The notes under the pieces: generated by a model
The model's input: only the letters and a program-made list of their open reading frames with translations
What the model was told of the DNA's origin: nothing
Databases searched by the model: none
Assembly: GCA_904501885.1 (NCBI GenBank)
Contig: CAJGCP010000020.1
Location: forward strand, 1-34,800
Source: an uncultured Acetatifactor sp.
GTDB taxonomy: Bacteria > Bacillota > Clostridia > Lachnospirales > Lachnospiraceae
DNA: 34,800 bases
Reading direction: 5' to 3'
Translations under genes and position numbers: made by a program
Shown here: positions 18,693 through 26,671 of the stretch, piece by piece
How the letters are laid out: every line of letters begins with the position of its first letter
How positions within the stretch are numbered: the stretch's first letter is position 1

Positions 18693-19523
18693 ATGGAAAG
18701 AAATGCAAAGAATTATAGAAAAACGAAGAAGAGCAGTGCAAAAAGCGAAAGAGCGGTGATGACGGCCTCCTCCTTGCTTTTGTTGGCGGCACTGACCATG
18801 ACCGGCATCTTTATGGGAAATAAAGAGAAGGACAGCCAGGATGATGGATACACCTTGGACTTTTCACAGATTGAGATTCAGGGGGATGAAAAATTTCAGG
18901 AACTGGCCAACGCGGAGAAGGATTTGGCTCAGAATGAGGATGCATTGGATGCGCCCATGGAAGTGGGCTCTGCAAAAGTAGAAAACCCGGTGATACTTCC
19001 TGAGTCAGATGGCGGGGAGTCGGCTGATGGTGCAATGGCAGATGGAACGATGGCGGATGCAGAGGATGAGACATCACTTGCGGAAGCACAACCTGCAGAG
19101 GAATTTAGTTTCCAGGAAAGTGAAGGGCTGCTCCGTCCGGTGTCCGGTGAGGTGATGATGCCATACAGTATGGATGGAAGTATCTATTTCGCTACTCTGG
19201 ATCAATACAAATATAATCCAGCGGTGATTATTTCTGCCAAAGAGGATAGTGTGGTGGCTTCCTGTGCGGAAGGTCGTGTGGTAAGAGTATATGAAACGCC
19301 GGAAACAGGTGGCACCGTAATCGTAGACTTGGGTGGCGGTTATGAAATTACCTACAGCCAGTTGAAAAATGTGGCTGTGGGTGTGGGCGAATATGTGGGC
19401 GCCGGATATCTCATCGGTCATGTGGCAAAGCCTACTAAGTATTACACTGTGGAAGGTAGCAATCTGTACCTGAAGATGACCAAGGATGGTCAGCCTATAG
19501 ATGCGGCGGCATTGTTCCGGTAG
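18693..19523 (+). CDS. Membrane-anchored degenerate M23/LytM-domain protein (SpoIIQ-like)
   Basis: The 276-residue protein has a basic N-terminus, one membrane helix near residues 24-42, a low-complexity acidic linker rich in Asp, Glu and Ala (about 50-145), and a C-terminal M23/LytM-like beta domain. The zinc-site positions of M23 endopeptidases are not conserved: where HxxxD is expected it reads YKYNPAVII, and where HLHFE is expected it reads NLYLKM; the GGGYEITYSQL strand that normally carries the GHG-type motif lacks His too. Peptidoglycan hydrolysis is therefore unlikely, and a scaffold or protein-interaction role resembling SpoIIQ-type LytM proteins is more plausible. It sits alone between a terminator and ddl-murF. 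An AGGGGA-type ribosome site precedes the start. Confidence 0.72.
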   Translation: MERNAKNYRKTKKSSAKSERAVMTASSLLLLAALTMTGIFMGNKEKDSQDDGYTLDFSQIEIQGDEKFQELANAEKDLAQNEDALDAPMEVGSAKVENPVILPESDGGESADGAMADGTMADAEDETSLAEAQPAEEFSFQESEGLLRPVSGEVMMPYSMDGSIYFATLDQYKYNPAVIISAKEDSVVASCAEGRVVRVYETPETGGTVIVDLGGGYEITYSQLKNVAVGVGEYVGAGYLIGHVAKPTKYYTVEGSNLYLKMTKDGQPIDAAALFR

Positions 19524-19537
19524 AAAAGTAGAAAATC

Positions 19538-19595
19538 ATGTCGGTTTGTCTTTTCGTCACAGTAATTTTGTGGTATGCTTAAGGCAAACCGACAT
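19538..19595. repeat. 11-bp perfect inverted repeat in the ddl upstream region
   Basis: ATGTCGGTTTG at 19538-19548 and CAAACCGACAT at 19585-19595 are exact reverse complements separated by 36 bases. The right arm runs into ATTTTGTG, so it may be a long-loop terminator for the preceding gene. The loop contains TGGTATGCT at 19571-19579, which could be an extended -10 box for ddl, making a regulatory hairpin equally possible. Confidence 0.55.
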
Positions 19596-19633
19596 ATTTT
19601 GTGTTAAGGGATATGTAAGAAAGAGGAACAAAT

Positions 19634-20656
19634 ATGAAAATAGTAGTTTTGGCAGGTGGACTTAGCACGGAAAGAGATGTTTCCTTAAGTACAGGAAGCA
19701 TGATTTATAAAGCATTGAAGGCAAACGGTCATCAGGCAGTGATGCTGGATGTGTATTTGGGCTATGAGGGTGATATCGCGGGTATCTTTGAAGAGGATAG
19801 AGATTGGGCGGCACAGGTAAGTAGTGTGAGCACCGAGAACCCTGATCTAGAAACCATCAAGGCGCTCCGCACAGATGGGGATAAAAGTTTCTTTGGCCCC
19901 AATGTACTTTCTGTTTGCCAGATGGCAGACTGTGTTTTTATGGCATTGCATGGCTCCAACGGAGAAGACGGCAAGATACAGGCTTGCTTTGAACTTTTGG
20001 GCATCCCTTATACGGGTACCGATTACGTTAGCTCCGCCATGGCCATGGATAAGGGTATTACCAAGGATATTTTCAAGGCGCACAGTATCCCCACCCCTTC
20101 CGGCATTCGTCTGAAAAAGGGTGAAGTGGAAAGCGAGAAGGTGCCCTTCCCCTGTGTGGTCAAGGCTTGTTGCGGTGGCTCCAGCGTGGGTGTATGTTTG
20201 GCACACAATGAAGCGGAGTATGAAGCGGCCAAGGAAGAGGCCTTCCGCTATGACGATGAAGTAATCATTGAGCAGTACATAAAAGGTAGAGAGTTTTCCA
20301 TCGGTGTCATCGATGGCAAGGCATTGCCGGTGATTGAAATTGCACCTAAGGTGGGATTCTATGATTATAAGAATAAATATCAGGCAGGCAGTACTGTAGA
20401 GACCTGCCCTGCCCAGTTGGATGGAGAAAAAACCGCACAGATGCAGCAGATTGCAGAAAAAGTGTTTGTGGCACTGCGCCTGAAAAATTATGCCCGTATG
20501 GATTTCATGATGAGTGAAGCGGGAGTAATTTATTGTTTGGAGGCAAACACCCTGCCCGGTATGACGCCTACTTCTTTGTTGCCTCAGGAGGCAGCAGCCG
20601 TTGGTATCAATTTTGGGGAGTTGTGCGAAAAGATTTTAGCCGGCGCATTCAAATAA
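19634..20656 (+). CDS. ddl: D-alanine--D-alanine ligase
   Basis: An ATP-grasp enzyme that joins two D-alanines for the peptidoglycan stem peptide. The 340-residue protein begins with the family signature (LAGGLSTERDVSLSTG), has HGSNGEDGKIQ, the ATP-grasp GGSSVGV loop, a Tyr-containing omega loop (FYDYKNKY) and the metal-binding EANTLPGMT motif. The Tyr in the omega loop favours D-Ala over D-lactate as second substrate, so no vancomycin-resistance-type specificity is suggested. A ribosome site AGAGGA precedes the start, and murF follows 75 bases later, the usual ddl-murF order. Confidence 0.96.
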   Translation: MKIVVLAGGLSTERDVSLSTGSMIYKALKANGHQAVMLDVYLGYEGDIAGIFEEDRDWAAQVSSVSTENPDLETIKALRTDGDKSFFGPNVLSVCQMADCVFMALHGSNGEDGKIQACFELLGIPYTGTDYVSSAMAMDKGITKDIFKAHSIPTPSGIRLKKGEVESEKVPFPCVVKACCGGSSVGVCLAHNEAEYEAAKEEAFRYDDEVIIEQYIKGREFSIGVIDGKALPVIEIAPKVGFYDYKNKYQAGSTVETCPAQLDGEKTAQMQQIAEKVFVALRLKNYARMDFMMSEAGVIYCLEANTLPGMTPTSLLPQEAAAVGINFGELCEKILAGAFK

Positions 20657-20731
20657 TGAGACGGCGTAGGAAATGAATGTAATCGATTTGGCAAAATGCG
20701 AAGAATAATCGGTTTATATGGAGATTTATAA

Positions 20732-22306
20732 ATGATGAATTTGACACTTGCAGAAATTGCAAAGGCATGTAGTGGAGAATTGGTTCTCTCTAACTGTGAG
20801 CAAAACATAACCACCACCTGCGAACAATACATAAATGACACCCGTGTCACATCCGTTGTATTGGATTCCAGAAAAGTGGAAGAGGGAGGCGTGTTCGTAG
20901 CTACCTTAGGAGAACGGGTGGATGGACATAAGTTCCTGGCAGATATTTATGCCAAAGGTGCGGCACTGGCACTGGTACAAAAAACACCCAAACAGGTAGA
21001 AGAAGAACATGGAATTGACCCTGCACAGTGGGGCAATTATTGCCTGGTGGAGGATACCCTGCAGGCATTGAAGGACATTGCTGCTTTTTATCGCAGTCAA
21101 TTGTCTGCAAAGATTATCGGCATTACCGGAAGTGTGGGCAAAACCAGTACCAAGGAATTTATCGCCGGTGTGCTGTCTGAGAAGTATCACGTGTTGAAGA
21201 CAGAGGGAAATTTCAACAATGAAATCGGGGTACCTCTGACCCTGTTGCGCATCCGACCGGAGCATGAGATTGCGGTGGTGGAGATGGGCATCAGTGATTT
21301 CGGCGAAATGTCACGGTTGGGACAAATGGCAAGACCGGATGTGTGTGTCATTACAAATATCGGTCAGTGTCATTTGGAAAATTTGAAAGACCGGGACGGC
21401 GTGCTGAAAGCGAAGACGGAAATGTTTGATTACCTTACCGAGGATGCGGAGGTCTGTCTCAATGGTGAGGATGACAAGTTGGCAGGCGTCGCCGACGTAA
21501 ACGGAAAGAGACCCCATTTCTTTGGCTTGGGCGGAAATGAAGCAGAGCAGGTTTGGGCTTCGGATATTGTCAGTCATGGACTGTTTGGCAGTGATGCCAT
21601 ACTACATATTCGGAATGCGGGGGAGATTGCCTCCTGTGGGGAAGCATGCGATTGCAGTCATACCACAGACAATGACATGGTGAATTTCCCGGTACAGGTA
21701 CCTCAACCGGGCAACCATATGGTGCTAAACGCGGCTGCAGCCACTTGCGTGGCAAGGTTATTTGATATGACAAGTGAGGAAATTTCCGCGGGCATTTCCC
21801 GTATTGCTCCGGTCAGCGGAAGAAGTCATCTGATTCAACTGTCGGACTATACATTGATTGATGATTGCTATAATGCCAATCCGGTGTCTATGCGTGCGGC
21901 ATTGGATTTGCTGGCACTGGCAGACACGAAAAAGATTGCGATTCTGGGAGATATGTTTGAATTGGGCGAAGACGCACTCTCTCTGCATGCCTCTGTGGGC
22001 GCATATGCAGCAGAGCGAGGAGTGGACTTACTGATTTGTATCGGGGAACAGTCCTATCATATGTGTCAGGCGGCGGTGGAAAAAACGCAAAGCCCCGAGA
22101 AACCAGAACATGGGGCAGCACTGAAGACTGCCCGCTATTTTGCCACCAAGCAGGCATTCATTGAGGCATATCAGGATGCAGGAGAATCCCTTTTGCCCAA
22201 GCACAGCACCATTTTGCTGAAAGCCTCTCACGGTATGGGATTTGCGGAACTAGTGGAACTGTTGTGCAAAGAGCAGAAAGGAAGAAATCATTATGAAGGA
22301 TATTAA
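20732..22306 (+). CDS. murF: UDP-N-acetylmuramoyl-tripeptide--D-alanyl-D-alanine ligase
   Basis: This Mur ligase adds D-Ala-D-Ala to the UDP-MurNAc tripeptide in the cytoplasm. The P-loop GITGSVGKTSTKE lies at residues 130-142, followed by NFNNEIGVPLTLL and the family motif DCYNANPVSMRAAL. At 524 residues it is about 70 longer than the usual enzyme; extra sequence is visible in the N-terminal domain (near residues 15-50) and in the central region (Cys/His-containing stretch near residues 290-320). The start is ATG 20732 or the adjacent ATG 20735, both after a GGAG site. It overlaps the next gene by 14 bases. Confidence 0.95.
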   Translation: MMNLTLAEIAKACSGELVLSNCEQNITTTCEQYINDTRVTSVVLDSRKVEEGGVFVATLGERVDGHKFLADIYAKGAALALVQKTPKQVEEEHGIDPAQWGNYCLVEDTLQALKDIAAFYRSQLSAKIIGITGSVGKTSTKEFIAGVLSEKYHVLKTEGNFNNEIGVPLTLLRIRPEHEIAVVEMGISDFGEMSRLGQMARPDVCVITNIGQCHLENLKDRDGVLKAKTEMFDYLTEDAEVCLNGEDDKLAGVADVNGKRPHFFGLGGNEAEQVWASDIVSHGLFGSDAILHIRNAGEIASCGEACDCSHTTDNDMVNFPVQVPQPGNHMVLNAAAATCVARLFDMTSEEISAGISRIAPVSGRSHLIQLSDYTLIDDCYNANPVSMRAALDLLALADTKKIAILGDMFELGEDALSLHASVGAYAAERGVDLLICIGEQSYHMCQAAVEKTQSPEKPEHGAALKTARYFATKQAFIEAYQDAGESLLPKHSTILLKASHGMGFAELVELLCKEQKGRNHYEGY

Positions 22307-22919
22307 GTTATTAGGAAAAAAGATTCTTGCAGAACAATCCCCGGTGCTGTTTTCCTATCAGCCCGGCGAGGATTGGCGACACTACTGGGAGCCTAAAAGC
22401 GGCACCTGGAGCTGTGAAAACGGATATTTGATTGGAGAAGAAAAGGGCAATTTTGGCGGCATTCTTTTTAGCAAAGAAGCCTATGAAGGGGATGTAATGT
22501 TTTCCTTTACCATTGGCACTGTCCTGCCTGCCACCAGGGATGTGAATGCGGTATTCTGTGCGAAATGGGATGAGACCACAGACTATCTGGGGGATTCCTA
22601 CGTGTGTGGTTTAAATGGTTGGTACGAGCATAAAAGTGGCATTGAGCGTAATATTGGATATGGCTCTAATTTATATTCTACCACATCCCTATATCAGTAC
22701 AAACCCGGTACGGAAGTGCGTATGACAGCAGGCTCCATCGGCGGACATACCTTTATGGTGGTGGATGATGTGCTGGTTTCAGAACTGCTTGACCCGATGC
22801 CCATCACTGGTGGTCATGTGGGCTTTTCTGCATACTGTACCAAGTTGAAAATCAAGGACATCGAAGTCCGTAGAATTACATGGGAAGAATTCCCCCAGGA
22901 ATATGATCCGGAGTTTTAA
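22293..22919 (+). CDS. Small concanavalin/lectin-fold protein of unknown function
   Basis: I do not recognise this 208-residue protein with certainty. It is beta-rich, with aromatic strands (WRHYWEPKSGTWSCENGYLIG, FGGILFS, FVVDD-type turns) and a closing strand IKDIEVRRI, a pattern seen in concanavalin-A-like lectin/glucanase folds and in the 3-keto-disaccharide hydrolase (DUF1080) and DUF1961 groups. There is no signal peptide or membrane segment, so it is cytoplasmic. The ATG lies inside the end of murF (14-base overlap) after GAAAGGA, so it is probably co-translated with ddl-murF, yet the fold suggests sugar work and a ROK regulator gene follows. It could belong to either neighbourhood. 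Confidence 0.6.
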   Translation: MKDIKLLGKKILAEQSPVLFSYQPGEDWRHYWEPKSGTWSCENGYLIGEEKGNFGGILFSKEAYEGDVMFSFTIGTVLPATRDVNAVFCAKWDETTDYLGDSYVCGLNGWYEHKSGIERNIGYGSNLYSTTSLYQYKPGTEVRMTAGSIGGHTFMVVDDVLVSELLDPMPITGGHVGFSAYCTKLKIKDIEVRRITWEEFPQEYDPEF

Positions 22920-22974
22920 GTAGAAAAGCCGGACCGCTCTTGGAAAATTCGATGAAACCAACGAGGAAACGTAT

Positions 22975-24144
22975 ATGAACAAACAGGTGGGCAATGCCCA
23001 GTTAATGCAAAAAATGAATCGGTTGAAGGTACTGAACTTTGTGCGCAATAATCCCGACTGTTCCCGCCCCCAGATAGCGGAAGCGACGGGATTGTCCCTG
23101 CCTTCTCTGACCAATATTACGACCTATCTGCTGGAAGCAGGAATCCTGTGTGAAAATGGGTTGGAAAGTGTCAATCGCGTGGGAAGAAAGAGCGTGCTTC
23201 TGCGCCTGCGGGCAGATAAATATGATTTGATTTGCGTGCTGCTGAAAGAAAGCGGCGTCCTCATCGCCAGAACAGACATGGAGGGCGCGGTTAAAGAAAG
23301 GCAACAATTGTGGATAGAGGGAATGTCCTCCACGGTCATCACCAAGCGTGTGTGTGATGCGATTGCCTCCATGGTAAATGCTTGTGGAAAGGACAGAGTC
23401 CTGGGCATTGGGGTGGCCATCTCAGGATTGGTATTGTCAGACAGCCGATTTATCATGTCTTCCAAACTTAAATGGAATTCCTTTGATATCAAAAAGCGGT
23501 TAGAGGAAGAAACCGGTATTCCGGTGTTCATAGACAATGTATCCGTGCTGAAGGCAGCATGGTACTTCTCCAGGAATTATAAAAACAGCCATGAAAACAT
23601 GCTGTTTGTGGATTTGGAAAATGGTATCGGTGCTGTGGTTTACCAGGGCGGTGCCATCCAGAGAAATATCATCGGCGAAATTGGGCATACCACCGTAGAA
23701 AAGGATGGACCCAAGTGCTTTTGCGGGAATGACGGTTGTTTGGAAATGATGTGTTCCCCTCAGAGGTTACTGCAATTATACAAAGAGGCCTCCGGCAAGG
23801 AGGTTCAGACCCTTGCAGAACTGGAAGGGCGATATGCAGCCGGAGACCAAGCGGCTAAGCACGCCTTAGAAGACTGTGGAAAGTATTTGGGTATTGGATT
23901 GGCGACTTTGGTAAACCTGTTCAATCCGGCCACGCTGGTAATAGATACCGGAGATTTTTCGGATTGTCCGGGCATCATTGAGACGGCCAGAGAAGAACTC
24001 TGTCGAAGAGCGTATGTGGCGTTGACGCAGCGACTTCCTATGATTAAGATTAAAGAAACCCAAGAGAATGTCATTTGCGGAACTGCCTTTGATTTGTGCG
24101 ACAAGGTGTTCGATATTGCCTCGCCGGCAAACATTATCGAATAG
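22975..24144 (+). CDS. ROK-family transcriptional repressor (NagC/XylR type)
   Basis: The 389-residue protein has an N-terminal winged helix-turn-helix (about residues 15-75; CSRPQIAEATGLSLPSLTN) and a C-terminal ROK sugar-binding/actin-like domain. The ROK zinc site is complete: His238, then Cys248, Cys250 and Cys255, the same spacing as in E. coli NagC. The kinase catalytic position typical of ROK glucokinases reads DNVSVLKA rather than NDANAAA, so it is a regulator, not a sugar kinase. Such proteins bind AT-rich palindromes and leave DNA when a sugar or sugar phosphate binds. A strong palindrome overlaps the promoter at 25463-25513, the likeliest target in this window. An AGGAAA site precedes the start. 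Confidence 0.9.
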   Translation: MNKQVGNAQLMQKMNRLKVLNFVRNNPDCSRPQIAEATGLSLPSLTNITTYLLEAGILCENGLESVNRVGRKSVLLRLRADKYDLICVLLKESGVLIARTDMEGAVKERQQLWIEGMSSTVITKRVCDAIASMVNACGKDRVLGIGVAISGLVLSDSRFIMSSKLKWNSFDIKKRLEEETGIPVFIDNVSVLKAAWYFSRNYKNSHENMLFVDLENGIGAVVYQGGAIQRNIIGEIGHTTVEKDGPKCFCGNDGCLEMMCSPQRLLQLYKEASGKEVQTLAELEGRYAAGDQAAKHALEDCGKYLGIGLATLVNLFNPATLVIDTGDFSDCPGIIETAREELCRRAYVALTQRLPMIKIKETQENVICGTAFDLCDKVFDIASPANIIE

Positions 24145-24186
24145 ACAGCATAAAGAAATTGATTTGACAAAAGGAAAGTATGAAAA

Positions 24187-24954
24187 ATGGATACAGTTAT
24201 GAAAAAGGAACTGACGGTCGACGAAGTGATAGATATGATCGTCGGTATCGGGTATTACATTATCAAGTACGGTGGAGAAATCTATCGGGCAGAGGATACG
24301 GCCACCAGAATTGGTCTGGCCTATGGCATGGATGCAGTGCATGTGTTCGCTGTTTCTTCCACCATTTTAGTCACGGTGGAAAAAGATGGTGTTACAAAGA
24401 CAGAAAACAGAAGAGTAACTGCCACTGCAACCAATTTGGATAGAATTGAACAGCTGAATTCCCTATCTCGCAAAATATGTAATGAGAAACCTTCCTATCA
24501 GAAGGTGATGCAGGAACTGAATCGAATTGAGGGTAGACATTGTTATTCTCAAGGAATGGTGATTTTATTCTATGCCCTGATTGGCGCATCCTTTGCGGTA
24601 TTCTTCGGGGGCGGTGTGGCTGAGTTTATTGCGGGTTTTATCATCGGTGCTTTGTTGCGTCTTGTAATTTGGTTGCTTGAGTACTTGAAATCAGCTGCGT
24701 TTCTCATCAATACGGTAGGCGCAGCACTAATCGTGTCTGCTACAAAAGTGGCGACGCTTGCCTATCCTGCCTTGAATGCAGATGCGACCATTACCGGTGT
24801 TCTCATGATTTTGGTGCCGGGAATCCTGCTAACTAACTGTATCAGGGATATTGTCTCCACGGACTATGTGGCAGGAACGGCGAAAATGATAGAAACTCTA
24901 ATCGTAGCATGTTCCATTGCTCTGGGTGTGGCAGTGTCGGTTTTGTGGAGGTAG
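24187..24954 (+). CDS. Threonine/serine exporter family, large subunit (YjjP/ThrE N-terminal type)
   Basis: The 255-residue membrane protein belongs to the ThrE/DUF1212 group: a soluble N-terminal part (about residues 1-115) with GGEIYRAEDTATRIGLAYG, followed by about five membrane helices. In many Clostridia this transporter is split into two genes, and the matching small subunit follows 3 bases downstream, so the two probably form one exporter of threonine, serine or small peptides. The start at 24187 has GGAAAG 8 bases upstream; ATG 24180 opens a short out-of-frame reading frame only. No functional link to the sugar genes is evident, though they are adjacent to the ROK gene. Confidence 0.88.
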   Translation: MDTVMKKELTVDEVIDMIVGIGYYIIKYGGEIYRAEDTATRIGLAYGMDAVHVFAVSSTILVTVEKDGVTKTENRRVTATATNLDRIEQLNSLSRKICNEKPSYQKVMQELNRIEGRHCYSQGMVILFYALIGASFAVFFGGGVAEFIAGFIIGALLRLVIWLLEYLKSAAFLINTVGAALIVSATKVATLAYPALNADATITGVLMILVPGILLTNCIRDIVSTDYVAGTAKMIETLIVACSIALGVAVSVLWR

Positions 24955-24957
24955 GAT

Positions 24958-25428
24958 ATGGCATTTTTGATTGGATTTGTGGTGCCGGTGGTGGCATCCT
25001 ATGTGGCCAGTATGGCCTTTGCCCTGCTTTATAACGTGCATGGAAAAAACATACATATCGCATCCGCCTGCGGTGCCTTTTCCTACGCAGTGTACTTGGC
25101 GGTAATGCAGCTTACGGACTCCATGGTCATTCCCAATTTCCTGGGCGGAGTGGCAATTGCCATCTATGCGGAGTTGGCGGCAATGATTTTCAAAGCACCC
25201 ATTACAGTGTATCTGGTGCCCGGCATTGTACCCCTGGTACCAGGACTTACGATTTATAAGGCGATGGAGGCATGCCTGCGCGGAAACCTGGCTGTGGGCG
25301 GTGCCGGTGTGGTGAACACCACCAAGATTGGTGGGGCCATTGCGTTGGGGCTGATTTTGACCTCCTATTTCTTCCGTATGTTCCGTAGTATTGGGCAAAA
25401 AATGAAACGGGAATCTGTGGGGAAATAG
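24958..25428 (+). CDS. Threonine/serine exporter family, small subunit (YjjB/DUF3815 type)
   Basis: This 156-residue hydrophobic protein has four to five membrane helices and the conserved APITVYLVPGIVPLVPGLTIY segment of the ThrE C-terminal (YjjB) half. It follows the YjjP-type gene after a 3-base gap, completing the split exporter. It ends 35 bases before the next promoter, with no clear terminator hairpin between. Confidence 0.87.
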   Translation: MAFLIGFVVPVVASYVASMAFALLYNVHGKNIHIASACGAFSYAVYLAVMQLTDSMVIPNFLGGVAIAIYAELAAMIFKAPITVYLVPGIVPLVPGLTIYKAMEACLRGNLAVGGAGVVNTTKIGGAIALGLILTSYFFRMFRSIGQKMKRESVGK

Positions 25429-25462
25429 CCACTTTGTCCATGAGAAAAAGAAGGTTTTCCTA

Positions 25463-25491
25463 TTGACAATCAGTGGTGAAGTTTATATAAT
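25463..25491 (+). promoter_or_regulatory. Perfect consensus sigma-A promoter
   Basis: TTGACA at 25463-25468 and TATAAT at 25486-25491 are separated by exactly 17 bases, the ideal housekeeping promoter. Transcription should begin near 25498 and run through the two Gfo/Idh/MocA genes and the aminotransferase gene. Such a strong promoter would need tight repression, which fits the overlapping palindrome. Confidence 0.93.
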
Positions 25492-25513
25492 TTATTTAGG
25501 CTGTAAATAAATT
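25489..25513. promoter_or_regulatory. Palindromic operator overlapping the -10 box (candidate ROK repressor site)
   Basis: AATTTATTTA at 25489-25498 and TAAATAAATT at 25504-25513 are exact reverse complements around the 5-base centre GGCTG. The palindrome overlaps the last bases of the -10 box and covers the expected transcription start, so a bound protein would block RNA polymerase. Its shape (AT-rich arms, short GC-containing centre) resembles NagC/XylR-type ROK operators, and a ROK regulator gene lies 1.3 kb upstream. Binding is inferred. Confidence 0.75.
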
Positions 25514-25579
25514 GGGCAGCCTGTGTATTTTTAACTAAGAAATTATTTTGGAAATTACCATAATAAGGAGGAAGAAAAC

Positions 25580-26638
25580 ATGAAGAAATTCAAAGTTGGT
25601 ATGGTCGGCGTTGGTCGTGCAACCTCTTACGGACACATTTTTGTAAACCACCCCGACACCGAAGTTGTCGCTCTCTGCGACATGAATCCTGAGATTCTTG
25701 CTAAGAACGGTGAGGATTTCAAATTGGACGAGAAGAACTTGTTCTTAAACTACGAGGATATGTTGAACTCAGACGTGGATATCGTGGTACTTGGTACCCC
25801 CATTCCTTTCCACGCTGAGCAGACCATCAAGGCGATGGAAGCAGGCAAGCATGTTCTTTGCGAAGTGACTGCATCTGATAACATTGCAGACTGCCAGCGT
25901 ATGGTAGAAGCGGTGCAGAAATCCAAAACCAAATTTATGATGGCTGAAAACTGTAATTATATGGATTTTGCAATTGAGTGGGATGGCTGGATTAAGTCCG
26001 GTAAGATTGGTACTCCTTTCTATGCAGAAGCAGATTACTTGCATGAGATCCGTGGCTTGGTAGACGGTAAGTGGCGTGCAAACCGTGCACCTTTGCACTA
26101 TTGTTCTCACAGCCTTGGCCCTATCCTGATGTGGATGGATGATCACATTGTTCGTTGTACCGCATCCGGTAACCATCATTCTATCGAGCCTGCAACTACA
26201 GGTAATATCGATATCCAGGTGGCTTTGTTCGAAACCGCTAAGGGTGCAACCATCAAGTTGTCAAGAAGCTCTGTTGCCTTGCGTGAGCCCGCTCTGTGCC
26301 ACTACAACATCATTGGTACCAAGGGATTCTTGGAGAGCAGCCGTCAGGGTTATGCAGGTGTTGGCCTTCGTCATTTTGCAGATCATGATGAAGAGAGACA
26401 GGGTATGCCTATCGCTATCAACATCACTGATTTGAACGCTCCTAAGGAGGCAACTGCAGGTGGACATGGTTCTTCCGAGTACTATTTGGTACGTGACTTC
26501 TTGAAGTCCATCGAGAACGACACCACTCCTCCTATCGATATTGTACGCGCTATGGATATGACCGTTCCCGGCCTCATCGCTCACGAAGCAGCAATGAAGG
26601 GTGGCGTATGGTTGGATGTTCCCAGACTGACCGACTAA
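25580..26638 (+). CDS. Gfo/Idh/MocA-family protein of GH109-like subtype
   Basis: The 352-residue protein has an N-terminal Rossmann fold with GMVGVGRAT binding NAD(P) and a C-terminal Gfo/Idh/MocA beta domain. The usual Glu-Lys-Pro motif is replaced by Glu95-Val96-Thr97, and the segments MAENCNY (residues 121-127), HEIRGLVDGKW and HYCSHSLGP (173-181) resemble GH109 enzymes, which cleave N-acetylgalactosaminides using a tightly bound NAD+ through transient oxidation at C3. No Tat or Sec signal is present. AAGGAGG at 25565-25571 precedes the start, and this is the first gene behind the strong regulated promoter. Substrate and whether it is a glycosidase or a simple dehydrogenase are unknown. 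Confidence 0.82.
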   Translation: MKKFKVGMVGVGRATSYGHIFVNHPDTEVVALCDMNPEILAKNGEDFKLDEKNLFLNYEDMLNSDVDIVVLGTPIPFHAEQTIKAMEAGKHVLCEVTASDNIADCQRMVEAVQKSKTKFMMAENCNYMDFAIEWDGWIKSGKIGTPFYAEADYLHEIRGLVDGKWRANRAPLHYCSHSLGPILMWMDDHIVRCTASGNHHSIEPATTGNIDIQVALFETAKGATIKLSRSSVALREPALCHYNIIGTKGFLESSRQGYAGVGLRHFADHDEERQGMPIAINITDLNAPKEATAGGHGSSEYYLVRDFLKSIENDTTPPIDIVRAMDMTVPGLIAHEAAMKGGVWLDVPRLTD

Positions 26639-26671
26639 TACATAGCAAATAGAAAGAATAGGTAATAAATT

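Noticed and set aside
19634..20656. Possible vancomycin-resistance-type D-Ala-D-Lac ligase
   Set aside because: The omega-loop Tyr motif and linkage to murF indicate the ordinary D-Ala-D-Ala enzyme, and no vanH/vanX genes are near.
24180..24443. ATG at 24180 seven bases before the ThrE-type start
   Set aside because: It opens an 87-codon out-of-frame reading with no recognisable protein; the in-frame ATG 24187 has the correctly spaced ribosome site and a clear family match.
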